From Apostichopus parvimensis (Eukaryota > Echinodermata > Holothuroidea > Aspidochirotida > Stichopodidae): a stretch of 64,000 bases of DNA. The translations under genes and the position numbers were made by a program. The number at the start of each line of letters is the position of its first letter. Position 1 is the first letter of the stretch. The DNA is taken from assembly GCA_000934455.1 (NCBI GenBank), contig KN882550.1:185785-249784 (forward strand), read 5' to 3'. The notes beneath the pieces are model-generated. The model saw nothing but the letters and a program-made list of their open reading frames with translations. It searched no databases and was not told the DNA's origin. Shown here in pieces: positions 61,601 to 64,000 of the stretch.

Positions 61601-62843
61601 GAATAGGCCTATACCACACTTACATCTAACACTGTATTTGACCATGTATTGAAAGCAACTAGGCCACAGAACCTGAGCAATTGATGCCCAATAGGATCAA
61701 AGAGGCTTACTCATCAGTCTATAATTCAAGGTTTCATTGTAGGCTATGTACAGTACAACCTATGTTAATTCATCATTTGCAATTGCTGACTAATGTATGA
61801 TTAAACTCACTGTATAGTCTACACCGTACAGTAACACACACTGCACAATATGATGATAAGTACTAACAATATTAATATAGCCAACTAACACTAACCTATT
61901 TATAATTTTTTTTAATATAAATCAATAAACTGACTGACCATCGATCTGGCCATACTCTACAAAACAATGCACAAGTAATTGGAAGAAAACAAAAAGCATT
62001 CCCTTGAGAAGGGTCATCATCTATTTTTTGATAAGGTGCAACCTTCAAACTTCCAAGTGTTGTCTACACAAAGAAAACTGCTTGGGTTGCATATAAACAA
62101 ACAAGCTGTTCAATTCCATTCTATATAAGGACTCTAACACTGTTCAATTGACAACTTTGACAATAATAGCTTTATGGCATTTGGCACATAAACACATCTG
62201 TCAAAACATAATTTTTACAACAACTTCAATACCCTCATTGATTTATAGCACTGTTTTAAACAATGATACACTATATCACAATGAGTACTGTACTGTATTA
62301 TAAAGTATGAAGAACTGTTGTGCAGCTGACATTTCCATGTATAACAAGGGATGAGTATAACATTGAGTTTGCTGGCAATGTGCAGTGAAGTTTCTGTGAT
62401 CCACAACAAGTGAGGATATTACCCACAATACTCCCCCTTTGACCAAAATGAAAATGAAAGGTCAGAAAGTTAATTAGCAACACTGAAGGCCTGCACCTTG
62501 CGAGAAGTTTAACCTGGTATATAATAACATTTCAAAGATCTATAGAAAATTTCATCCTAATCAATCAATCCCCAATATTTACTGTGAGCCAAATTTGTTG
62601 TGTCCCATTTAATCATCATGAAGTCATTCTGGGGACCTCATTCGTTAAATGCTATTCTTTGGGGTTAGGCGGGCCAGAATAATTTATATAAGATTTTTGA
62701 AACTTTTTTGGTGAGCTGAACAAAAATTGCCTGCAAGCCGCACTGTGTTCAACTGTGACACACCGATGGATATATCTTACCTTGAAACATTAAATACGTA
62801 TTCCTGTTTATTCTTTCTTGGGTTGAAAAGGACAATTACACAT
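13279..62843 (-). CDS. MAPKBP1: MAPKBP1/WDR62-family WD40 scaffold, 31 exons in window (5' end missing)
   Basis: Joined minus-strand exons, 5' to 3': 62781-62843, 51391-51448, 50180-50272, 47998-48117, 47020-47112, 45345-45527, 43591-43751, 40511-40586, 39856-40113, 37652-37779, 36538-36650, 35798-35923, 35082-35152, 34391-34509, 33803-33990, 33263-33326, 32394-32501, 31557-31660, 30941-31002, 30684-30828, 30035-30072, 24438-24542, 23561-23733, 22543-22679, 20989-21271, 20453-20507, 19420-19485, 17082-17760, 15540-16025, 14105-14196, 13279-13641. All introns are GT-AG and phases agree throughout, giving 1602 residues without a stop. Residues 1-~650 are WD40 repeats; the rest is acidic and Ser/Pro-rich with helical C-terminal segments. 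Human MAPKBP1 and WDR62 (about 1500 residues) scaffold JNK-pathway kinases, and WDR62 also acts at spindle poles; invertebrates usually have one gene for both. About 60-70 N-terminal residues are missing, presumably encoded beyond 64000. MAPKBP1 rather than WDR62 is chosen on closer recalled identity, but either name is defensible. Confidence 0.95.
13642..15539 (-). other. Introns 30 and 29
   Basis: Non-coding apart from exon 30. No gene was seen in 13642-14104. The part 14197-15240 contains nothing recognisable, and 15241-15539 holds the two extra copies of the exon 29 donor region described separately. Confidence 0.6.
14105..14196 (-). CDS. MAPKBP1: MAPKBP1 exon 30
   Basis: Residues 1452-1482: [20 protein letters not shown] then [10 protein letters not shown]. 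Acceptor tttctag, donor gtatgt. Predicted helical; it corresponds to the region of human MAPKBP1 containing LVAELRGSVRQAVRLYHS. Its first two bases complete the Asp codon begun by the last base of exon 29. Confidence 0.88.
15241..15577 (-). repeat. 147/148-bp tandem repeat containing the exon 29 splice donor (2.2 copies)
   Basis: Copies start at 15241, 15389 and 15536 on the plus strand; the third, which includes the genuine exon 29 end, is partial (to about 15574). Each has the exon tail ...LYKADT(E/K)HARR followed by the donor gtaggt. The two extra copies lie downstream of the genuine donor in transcript order. They differ by only a few substitutions. Confidence 0.92.
15540..16025 (-). CDS. 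MAPKBP1: MAPKBP1 exon 29
   Basis: Residues 1290-1452. Acceptor ctcgtag, donor gtaggt. Very basic and Ser/Arg-rich at first ([17 protein letters not shown]), with a lysine-rich patch [12 protein letters not shown] in the middle, then acidic ([16 protein letters not shown]) and a threonine run TITTTTTEV. Predicted disordered; no domain recognised. Its 3' edge is the unit copied in tandem at 15241-15577. Confidence 0.88.
16026..17081 (-). other. Intron 28
   Basis: AT-rich intron; no exon, RNA gene or transposon recognised. Confidence 0.6.
17082..17760 (-). CDS. MAPKBP1: MAPKBP1 exon 28 (largest exon)
   Basis: Residues 1064-1290, 679 bp. Acceptor ctgttag, donor gtaaaa. Opens with a Pro/Ser/Thr region ([29 protein letters not shown]), continues through a Lys/Glu-rich segment, and ends [18 protein letters not shown]. 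That end resembles SSMAKISRSISVGENL of human MAPKBP1, a basophilic-kinase-like serine motif. Otherwise low complexity and probably disordered. Confidence 0.88.
17761..19419 (-). other. Intron 27
   Basis: Contains a short degenerate array of 'tgatgcactttaat/tttgatc' (about 18024-18160), roughly 15-20 bp period. No exon recognised. Longer plus-strand frames here lack any support. Confidence 0.5.
19420..19485 (-). CDS. MAPKBP1: MAPKBP1 exon 27
   Basis: Residues 1042-1063: [22 protein letters not shown]. Acceptor attccag, donor gtaagt, phase 0 both ends. Strongly charged amphipathic helix, a likely coiled coil. Confidence 0.87.
19486..20452 (-). other. Intron 26
   Basis: AT-rich intron with a short scattered motif gcagttat(g/t)a near 20180, 20265 and 20342. 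No gene or mobile element recognised. Confidence 0.5.
20453..20507 (-). CDS. MAPKBP1: MAPKBP1 exon 26
   Basis: Residues 1023-1041: [18 protein letters not shown]. Acceptor tattacag; donor gtttgt is weak compared with its neighbours, which may make this small exon skippable. Its 55 bp is not a multiple of three, so skipping would shift the frame. Confidence 0.83.
20989..21271 (-). CDS. MAPKBP1: MAPKBP1 exon 25
   Basis: Residues 929-1023. Acceptor tctgcag, donor gtaaat. Acidic start [20 protein letters not shown], then [11 protein letters not shown], matching the DQEQFLKQHFE motif of human MAPKBP1, and a C-terminal [13 protein letters not shown] matching SRSISSRFLLQ. These two short blocks are the best conserved landmarks of the tail. 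Confidence 0.9.
21272..22542 (-). other. Intron 24
   Basis: AT-rich intron carrying the SINE B copy at 22141-22375. Otherwise no feature recognised. Confidence 0.6.
22141..22375 (+). mobile_element. SINE family B copy with tRNA-like head
   Basis: Starts near tgctcagaggttaacgcc (A-box-like), followed by a B-box-like GAGTTCGAGTCACTCC and a body closely matching 7330-7530. It ends in a CA/TA-rich microsatellite (cacacatacactcac, acatacatac). Inserted in intron 24 of MAPKBP1, antisense to the gene. Confidence 0.75.
22543..22679 (-). CDS. MAPKBP1: MAPKBP1 exon 24
   Basis: Residues 883-929. Acceptor ttttacag, donor gtaagg. Opens [20 protein letters not shown]; the (C)LDFQVTS start corresponds to the SEFQVQA motif of human MAPKBP1. 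Basic patch [11 protein letters not shown] follows. One base of a split codon on each side. Confidence 0.88.
22680..23560 (-). other. Intron 23
   Basis: Apart from the 68/69-bp array at its 5' end (23285-23560) nothing is recognised. Confidence 0.6.
23285..23577 (-). repeat. 68/69-bp tandem repeat containing the exon 23 splice donor (4+ copies)
   Basis: The string cattca(t/c)tagcagatgg recurs at 23355, 23424, 23492 and 23561, preceded by a partial unit from about 23285. The copy at 23561 is the true 3' end of exon 23; the others lie downstream in the intron and each keeps the exon-donor junction (ATG|gtaa). Divergence between copies is a few bases each. Confidence 0.92.
23561..23733 (-). CDS. 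MAPKBP1: MAPKBP1 exon 23
   Basis: Residues 826-883. Acceptor tttctcag, donor gtaaag. Starts [20 protein letters not shown], then a strongly acidic run ([18 protein letters not shown]) and [12 protein letters not shown]. The VIIYPE block matches the IVYPEPSD motif of human MAPKBP1. Confidence 0.9.
24438..24542 (-). CDS. MAPKBP1: MAPKBP1 exon 22
   Basis: Residues 791-825: [20 protein letters not shown], then [15 protein letters not shown]. Acceptor tttgacag, donor gtattt, phase 0 at both ends, so skipping would preserve frame. Acidic, probably a charged helix. Confidence 0.87.
24603..24724. repeat. 61-bp exact tandem duplication
   Basis: ttcagtggcatatgacagta... through ...ctctccacc is present at 24603-24663 and again at 24664-24724 without visible difference. 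Intronic. The identity implies a very recent event or an assembly artefact. Confidence 0.9.
25211..25264 (+). mobile_element. Penelope-like element 3' motif (fragment)
   Basis: CTCTGAAGAAGATCCTGCTA and the following GGATCAAAACGTCAGGCC, AACTTACTTTTACACA recur almost unchanged in both arms of the palindrome at 56266-56378. GATCCT-GCT-AGGATC forms a 6-bp hairpin. A conserved hairpin followed by (G)AAACGTC is, to my knowledge, typical of Penelope-like retroelement ends; assignment is by resemblance only. The preceding 190 bp is pyrimidine-rich and may belong to it. Confidence 0.5.
30035..30072 (-). CDS. MAPKBP1: MAPKBP1 exon 21 (38-bp micro-exon)
   Basis: Residues 778-790: D + [12 protein letters not shown]. 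Acceptor cttctgtag, donor gtaagt. Supported by phase agreement on both sides and by a basic Arg/Tyr/Thr motif like a kinase site. Length makes this exon easy to miss in automatic annotation. Confidence 0.82.
30684..30828 (-). CDS. MAPKBP1: MAPKBP1 exon 20
   Basis: Residues 730-778. Acceptor catcag, donor gtgagc. Contains [20 protein letters not shown], which aligns with the family motif ...(R)GRWAERAG / RRRGRWVQPG of the human proteins, then VRLQDGV. Confidence 0.9.
30941..31002 (-). CDS. MAPKBP1: MAPKBP1 exon 19
   Basis: Residues 709-729: [20 protein letters not shown]. Acceptor ctttaag, donor gtatgc. The LPLWA(K/Q) block is conserved in MAPKBP1/WDR62 proteins. Confidence 0.9.
31003..32393 (-). 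other. Introns 18 and 17
   Basis: No further exon seen outside 31557-31660. A C run of about 17 bases lies at 32246-32262. Confidence 0.5.
31557..31660 (-). CDS. MAPKBP1: MAPKBP1 exon 18
   Basis: Residues 674-709. Acceptor gctgacag, donor gtaaga. Encodes [20 protein letters not shown] followed by an acidic stretch ending EETQGG. Proline-rich linker after the WD40 region. Confidence 0.85.
32394..32501 (-). CDS. MAPKBP1: MAPKBP1 exon 17, end of WD40 region
   Basis: Residues 638-674. Acceptor cttttcag, donor gtaaat. [20 protein letters not shown] matches SCIFVWRLSSEMTISMRQRL of human MAPKBP1, the last beta-strand of the WD40 region and the helix that follows. Confidence 0.94.
33263..33326 (-). 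CDS. MAPKBP1: MAPKBP1 exon 16
   Basis: Residues 617-638: [21 protein letters not shown]. Acceptor cttttcag, donor gtgagt. Matches [20 protein letters not shown] of human MAPKBP1, part of the last WD40 repeat. Confidence 0.95.
33676..33790. repeat. AT-rich low-complexity tract
   Basis: Runs of tttatattttt/ttatttatta immediately downstream of exon 15 in transcript order (its 5' intron end). Confidence 0.85.
33803..33990 (-). CDS. MAPKBP1: MAPKBP1 exon 15, WD40 repeat
   Basis: Residues 554-617: [63 protein letters not shown]. Acceptor tttcaag, donor gtaaga. Near-identical in layout to the human [13 protein letters not shown]...ATSCSDK...FDFSSGECVATMFGHS block; this is the most diagnostic exon of the gene. 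Confidence 0.97.
34391..34509 (-). CDS. MAPKBP1: MAPKBP1 exon 14, WD40 repeat
   Basis: Residues 515-554, including [20 protein letters not shown] and [11 protein letters not shown]. Acceptor ctaacag, donor gtatgt. Corresponds to [20 protein letters not shown] in human MAPKBP1. Confidence 0.96.
34510..35081 (-). other. Intron 13
   Basis: No feature recognised; longer frames in 34575-34850 have no support. Confidence 0.5.
35082..35152 (-). CDS. MAPKBP1: MAPKBP1 exon 13, WD40 repeat
   Basis: Residues 491-514: [20 protein letters not shown] then IATW. Acceptor atttgcag, donor gtaagt. Matches [15 protein letters not shown] of the human proteins. Confidence 0.95.
35270..35352 (+). repeat. Decayed dispersed repeat (TATATAGTGCC...GGCGCT)
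   Basis: AATCAATCAATCAATCAATT is followed by taacttatatagtgccta and, about 35 bp later, agtggcgctc. This resembles the widespread invertebrate repeat built on TTATATAGCGC ... GCGCT. Fragmentary; assignment by resemblance. Confidence 0.35.
35798..35923 (-). CDS. MAPKBP1: MAPKBP1 exon 12, WD40 repeat
   Basis: Residues 449-491: [41 protein letters not shown]. Acceptor cttcag, donor gtgaca. Matches [15 protein letters not shown]...HSSSITAVKF of human MAPKBP1. Confidence 0.97.
35924..36537 (-). other. Intron 11
   Basis: Contains a G run at about 35945-35954 and a small inverted/direct 'atgcatg' cluster at about 36430-36465. No exon recognised. Confidence 0.5.
36538..36650 (-). CDS. MAPKBP1: MAPKBP1 exon 11, WD40 repeat
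   Basis: Residues 411-449: [38 protein letters not shown]. Acceptor tccaaag, donor gttagt. EAHDSE(V/I)LCLE(F/Y)S is a diagnostic MAPKBP1/WDR62 string. Confidence 0.96.
36651..37651 (-). other. Intron 10
   Basis: Carries one copy of the dispersed repeat pair (37345-37481). Otherwise no feature recognised. Confidence 0.5.
37345..37481. repeat. Dispersed repeat, copy 1 (pairs with 47605-47741)
   Basis: Shares gaatgagaagg-ggaggatcatt, agcaaagtgttaaaa, ctaggcac and gtgctgaggttgtgaggaga with 47605-47741 in the same order and spacing. Family unknown. Confidence 0.65.
37652..37779 (-). CDS. MAPKBP1: MAPKBP1 exon 10, WD40 repeat
   Basis: Residues 369-411. Acceptor ttaacag, donor gtgagc. [20 protein letters not shown], then [19 protein letters not shown], matching IKIIYVDG...GIRSVCVSPNGQHLASGDR of human MAPKBP1. 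Confidence 0.95.
37780..39002 (-). other. Intron 9, proximal part
   Basis: AT-rich; short duplication of gctaacgatctat at about 38335-38370. No exon recognised. Confidence 0.5.
39003..39440. repeat. 13-bp minisatellite (CAGTAACAGCAYA)n
   Basis: About 33 imperfect copies of a 13-bp unit, with occasional 12-bp units. Because 13 is not a multiple of 3 and the unit has no stop in any minus-strand frame, all three minus frames stay open for more than 140 codons as Cys/Leu/Val/Tyr repeats. Intronic (intron 9 of MAPKBP1); not a gene. Confidence 0.95.
39635..39726. repeat. 46-bp tandem duplication
   Basis: acctgtcta(c/t)gatacacatg...cctaaaaca occurs at 39635-39680 and 39681-39726 with one difference. 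Intronic, 130 bp from exon 9. Confidence 0.9.
39856..40113 (-). CDS. MAPKBP1: MAPKBP1 exon 9, two WD40 repeats
   Basis: Residues 283-368. Acceptor gttttag, donor gtgagt. [20 protein letters not shown] and [18 protein letters not shown], then [18 protein letters not shown] and KKNIYTN. Each piece matches human MAPKBP1 (YNDHSIYVWDVRD, ALYHSSCVWSVEVYPEV, CSSDNTIRLWN). A second GT four bases downstream (gtgaGTAAAA) would break the phase, so the first is chosen. Confidence 0.96.
40511..40586 (-). CDS. MAPKBP1: MAPKBP1 exon 8
   Basis: Residues 257-282: [25 protein letters not shown]. Acceptor cttctcag, donor gtattc. The (K/R)YPDT(V/I)A block is family-specific. Confidence 0.93.
40587..41063 (-). 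other. Intron 7, 3' part
   Basis: No feature recognised besides a 20-bp imperfect repeat (ttgaatatcttctca) at about 40904-40945. Confidence 0.5.
41515..41801. other. Assembly gap (287 N)
   Basis: Run of N inside intron 7, bordered on the right by (TA)n. Any frame through it is meaningless. Confidence 0.99.
42116..42349. mobile_element. hAT-type MITE, 234 bp
   Basis: Begins CACTGGCGTACGCA and ends TGCATACGCCACTG, inverted repeats with two mismatches. It is flanked on both sides by the 8-bp direct repeat AATTTTCC (42108-42115 and 42350-42357). An 8-bp target duplication with CA(G/C)TG-type ends is the hAT signature. No coding capacity. Intron 7 of MAPKBP1. Confidence 0.82.
43591..43751 (-). 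CDS. MAPKBP1: MAPKBP1 exon 7, WD40 repeat
   Basis: Residues 204-257. Acceptor tttgcag, donor gtgaga. [20 protein letters not shown] then [20 protein letters not shown]; matches [20 protein letters not shown] and STLPRPHALGTDI of human MAPKBP1. Confidence 0.95.
43752..45344 (-). other. Intron 6
   Basis: No exon, RNA or mobile element recognised. Confidence 0.5.
45345..45527 (-). CDS. MAPKBP1: MAPKBP1 exon 6, WD40 repeat
   Basis: Residues 143-203. Acceptor tgcatcag, donor gtaagg, phase 0 at both ends. [20 protein letters not shown] then [25 protein letters not shown]. Matches LLGRSGLLGELRNNLF and [20 protein letters not shown] of human MAPKBP1. A frame shifted by one base is also open for most of the exon but does not match the family. 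Confidence 0.95.
45528..47019 (-). other. Intron 5
   Basis: Contains a C run at about 46144-46156 and an A run near 46217. No gene recognised. Confidence 0.5.
47020..47112 (-). CDS. MAPKBP1: MAPKBP1 exon 5, WD40 repeat
   Basis: Residues 112-142: [31 protein letters not shown]. Acceptor cttgcag, donor gtaact. Matches VTAVSFSEDCSYFVTAGNRH IKFWYL of human MAPKBP1. Confidence 0.95.
47113..47997 (-). other. Intron 4
   Basis: Somewhat GC-richer than its neighbours between about 47270 and 47800; includes copy 2 of the dispersed repeat (47605-47741). No exon recognised. Confidence 0.5.
47605..47741. repeat. Dispersed repeat, copy 2 (pairs with 37345-37481)
   Basis: Same order of shared blocks as at 37345-37481 (gaatgagaagg, cattgacc-, gtgttaaaa, tgctaaggttgtggggagat, aggtaag-, gagcaaa), with about 25-30 percent divergence by eye. 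The surrounding GC-richer block suggests a larger element. Confidence 0.65.
47998..48117 (-). CDS. MAPKBP1: MAPKBP1 exon 4, WD40 repeat
   Basis: Residues 72-111. Acceptor ctgtcag, donor gtaagt. [25 protein letters not shown], matching AFSPSAKYIVSVGYQHDMIV NVWAW of human MAPKBP1. Confidence 0.96.
48118..50179 (-). other. Intron 3
   Basis: AT-rich intron without recognised features. Confidence 0.5.
50180..50272 (-). CDS. MAPKBP1: MAPKBP1 exon 3, WD40 repeat
   Basis: Residues 41-71: [31 protein letters not shown]. Acceptor ccgtcag, donor gtgagt. Matches SGHMPAVRVWDVAEHSQVAE LQEHKYGVACV of human MAPKBP1. Confidence 0.96.
50336..50523. repeat. 63-65-bp tandem triplication
   Basis: tactatccacaatacagtaa... 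starts at 50336 and 50401, and a more diverged copy (tagtatcc...) at 50464. Sits 60 bp upstream of exon 3's acceptor in intron 2. Confidence 0.9.
51391..51448 (-). CDS. MAPKBP1: MAPKBP1 exon 2, WD40 repeat
   Basis: Residues 21-40: [19 protein letters not shown]. Acceptor cttttcag, donor gtaggc. Nearly identical to KTITALAFSPDGKYLVTGE of human MAPKBP1. Confidence 0.97.
51717..52020 (+). mobile_element. tRNA-derived SINE family A, full-length copy
   Basis: Head with A box TGGCCAAGTGG (51724-51734) and B box GGGTTTGATCC (51785-51795), like a tRNA-Leu/Ser gene with a long variable arm. A non-tRNA body of about 200 bp follows, and the 3' part matches 13020-13118. The intact pol III boxes suggest a fairly young copy. 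No clear flanking duplication was fixed. Confidence 0.75.
53517..53825. mobile_element. MITE with CAGGGTTTTYGTTA ends, 309 bp
   Basis: Begins CAGGGTTTTTGTTA and ends TAACGAAAACCCTG (one mismatch as inverted repeats), with GTTAT directly before and after (5-bp target duplication). Contains subterminal inverted (G/C)-rich blocks around gtaggtgggtcaa and gacccg. No coding frame. hAT-like by ends, but the 5-bp duplication leaves the superfamily open. Confidence 0.65.
54067..54966. other. Assembly gap (900 N)
   Basis: Run of N in intron 1, bordered on the left by a long C-rich stretch (54000-54050) that probably stopped the assembly. The round length suggests an estimated size. Confidence 0.99.
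56266..56378. repeat. Near-perfect palindrome, arms 52 and 53 nt, 8-nt spacer
   Basis: Left arm 56266-56317 and right arm 56326-56378 are reverse complements except for one extra T in a T run. Spacer is ggatcttc. Each arm carries the hairpin GATCCTGCTAGGATC, then GAAACGTCAGGCCAACTTAC, the motif also present at 25211-25264. Interpreted as two head-to-head ends of a Penelope-like retroelement. Confidence 0.9.
56634..56993. mobile_element. TIR element, CAGGGATGTGC family, 360 bp
   Basis: Begins CAGGGATGTGCTC and ends GAGCACATCCCTG, perfect 13-bp inverted repeats. Flanks GCTAAC and ACTAGC agree at 4 of 6 positions, the other two being transitions, consistent with a decayed 6-bp target duplication. 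Interior shares ggggaggggtctaag-g with the right part of 41064-43503, so both belong to one family. Confidence 0.75.
57944..58200. repeat. (TG)n tracts with repeated GTCCTCGG motifs
   Basis: (tg)n at about 57951-57966 and 58148-58184 bracket four occurrences of GTCCTCGG/CCGAGGAC (about 57984, 58012, 58044, 58121). Probably part of the repeat that continues into the satellite block. Confidence 0.6.
58200..59060 (+). repeat. Satellite-like block, three ~300-bp diverged units
   Basis: Units begin near gcaaactcctcctagacc (58202), gaacacctcctagtcctt (58519) and caaacttctccttgacca (58809). Each continues with TTCAAACTTGGT, a (t/a)ggtgcatg/ttgaccatgta block, tttttagccattt and ggtcaaaggt(c/t)aattgag. 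Units differ by roughly 20-30 percent by eye, so the array is old. Confidence 0.85.
59061..61189. other. Intron 1, no feature seen
   Basis: AT-rich, with G run at about 59342-59351. Nothing recognisable. Confidence 0.45.
61190..61880 (+). repeat. Diverged tandem duplication, unit about 345 bp
   Basis: Blocks ttgtggtt(t/c)cctggattg, cctgagcaat...aggatcaaa, attcaaggt(c/t)tcattgt and ttaattcatcatt...gattaaact occur in the same order at 61205-61460 and 61550-61850. Divergence of about 15-20 percent with small indels. Confidence 0.8.
62781..62843 (-). CDS. MAPKBP1: MAPKBP1 exon 1 of visible part (not the true first exon)
   Basis: Residues 1-21: [20 protein letters not shown] (R). Acceptor tttttttcag after a long pyrimidine tract, donor gtaaga. 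Matches CVVVLFNPRKHKQHHILNSS of human MAPKBP1 at residue ~65, so about 60-70 residues and the start codon are encoded beyond 64000. An 11.3 kb intron separates it from exon 2, so it would be easy to miss. Confidence 0.94.
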
Positions 62844-64000
62844 CTGAAAAAAAAAGAGAAAAAAAAAAAAAAAAGAGATGCAGATTTGGACTTCAGTGCA
62901 GCAACACAGAAAAGAAGTCAGAAGAAACAAAGCATTCACAAGCATTAATAAACAACCAGTAAATAAATTATCAAGTCATAAATGCAAAACTGTATTTTTA
63001 ATACCACAATATCATTCAACAAAGAATCTAGGCACTAATCATATCTTGTTACTATTATGTACCAACAATATGTTGGCAATTTCCAAAGAGTAAACAAATA
63101 CAATTTTTATTTAAAAAAATACTTCAATAATACTTATAAAAAAAAATACAAAATTTTGTTATACTAATGATGGCTAAGCCAAATTAGAACTTCATAAATG
63201 CAAAAAATATTCTGAGCAGATGTTCAACTTTCTTAAGAGGGCTATTAAAGGCATTAAACAAATGGAAAATACCAAAGTAAAGAAGGGTTACACCAGTGGT
63301 GGAGCGTCCATACAGTCAGGGGGGGGGCAGAGGCCCCCCTGACGGACTCAAACCGATTGCTGGCACCCTTTTCAGCTTTTTACCACTTTTTACTTATTCG
63401 CGATTATTGACTTTTTTATTGCGCTCTCATCTACCTATTGACATTTGTCACATTTTGTTGGTGTAATTTTCTGACAAAATGCTCTAACGGCTATTTATTC
63501 TTCGTTTATATGCAAATTAGCAAGGCCCAGAAAGGGTCATTTCCGGCAATCTAGGGAGTATCTTTACTCAAAAAAATTCTGTACTCTCCACGCCAACTTG
63601 TGGTGGCGCTCTGCTTTGATAGTGTTGAAAGTGCCCCTACAGACCATTTTTGCCCCCCCCCTGACCAATACCCCTAGCTCCACCACTGGGTTACACACTA
63701 ATTGCACTGTTTAATGTGACAAAGCAATCAACATGACTTGAAAACATGAATCTATTGCTGATTCCTGAGAGCAAATTTTCTGACAATGATAAGAGACAAT
63801 TGCTATAATTTGCGAGTTTGCAGGCACAATGAGTGAATAAATTCCTTCCCAAATTGCTTCAATTTTCACACTGCTATATAGTTTTAGTAAACAATCACAA
63901 ATTCAATCTTGTATCTGTGCTGTTCTGTTCAGGTGGGTTTTGCAAACTCCTCTTACGTGAAATCTCTTCAACTTCACATGCTGCATGCACATTAACGATC
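62844..64000 (-). other. Intron upstream of visible exon 1
   Basis: No exon ending in the required phase (two bases of a Gly codon) was found here; contains the hAT MITE at 63294-63688. Confidence 0.5.
63294..63688. mobile_element. hAT-type MITE, 395 bp, intact ends
   Basis: Begins CAGTGGTGGAGC and ends GCTCCACCACTG, perfect 12-bp inverted repeats. Flanked on both sides by the identical 8-bp repeat GGTTACAC (63286-63293 and 63689-63696). An 8-bp duplication with CAGTG ends is diagnostic for hAT. The G/C-rich subterminal region (ggggggggcagaggcccccc) and AT-rich interior have no coding frame, so it is non-autonomous. Perfect ends and duplication suggest a young insertion. Confidence 0.9.

Larger units (their letters stand above)
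51449..62780 (-). other. Intron 1 of the visible gene (11.3 kb)
   Basis: Holds the SINE at 51717-52020, TIR elements at 53517-53825 and 56634-56993, the gap, the palindrome at 56266-56378, the satellite block at 58200-59060 and the duplication at 61190-61880. No exon with matching phase was found in the sequenced part; the 900-N gap cannot be excluded. Confidence 0.6.

Overview
This is an intron-rich, AT-rich animal nuclear window with tRNA-derived SINEs, small terminal-inverted-repeat transposons, many short local tandem duplications, poly-C/poly-G tracts and two assembly gaps (41515-41801 and 54067-54966). The genes and repeats look like a marine invertebrate deuterostome. An echinoderm, perhaps a sea cucumber, is my best guess, but the species cannot be proved from the sequence alone. 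Two host genes are supported and they converge tail to tail. At the left edge, on the plus strand, are the last two coding exons (122-251 and 869-991) of serine palmitoyltransferase subunit 2 (SPTLC2), the PLP-binding subunit of the first enzyme of sphingolipid synthesis. Almost all the rest (62843 down to 13279, minus strand) is one large gene, the orthologue of MAPKBP1/WDR62, a WD40 scaffold of JNK signalling and the spindle pole. I could assemble 31 GT-AG exons whose phases all agree. They give 1602 continuous residues plus a stop; only the N-terminal exon(s) lie outside the window beyond 64000. Layout: 1-1255 SPTLC2 3' end; 1256-13278 intergenic, with SINE fragments, microsatellites and a local duplication; 13279-32393 exons 31-18, the poorly conserved acidic and Ser/Pro-rich tail with C-terminal helical segments; 32394-51448 exons 17-2, the WD40 region; 51449-62780 an 11.3 kb intron rich in mobile-element debris; 62781-62843 exon 1 of the visible part; 62844-64000 intron with a hAT-type MITE. 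The main unusual signals are: two exons of MAPKBP1 (29 and 23) whose 3' edge and splice donor were copied in tandem into the downstream intron, once in a form that could make in-frame 36-nt micro-exons; a near-perfect 52/53-nt palindrome carrying a motif that recurs at 25.2 kb and resembles Penelope-type retroelement hairpins; a set of MITEs with clean target-site duplications; a 13-bp minisatellite that leaves all three minus-strand frames open; and a block of about 300-bp satellite-like units. No CRISPR array, operon, rRNA gene or functional tRNA gene is supported.
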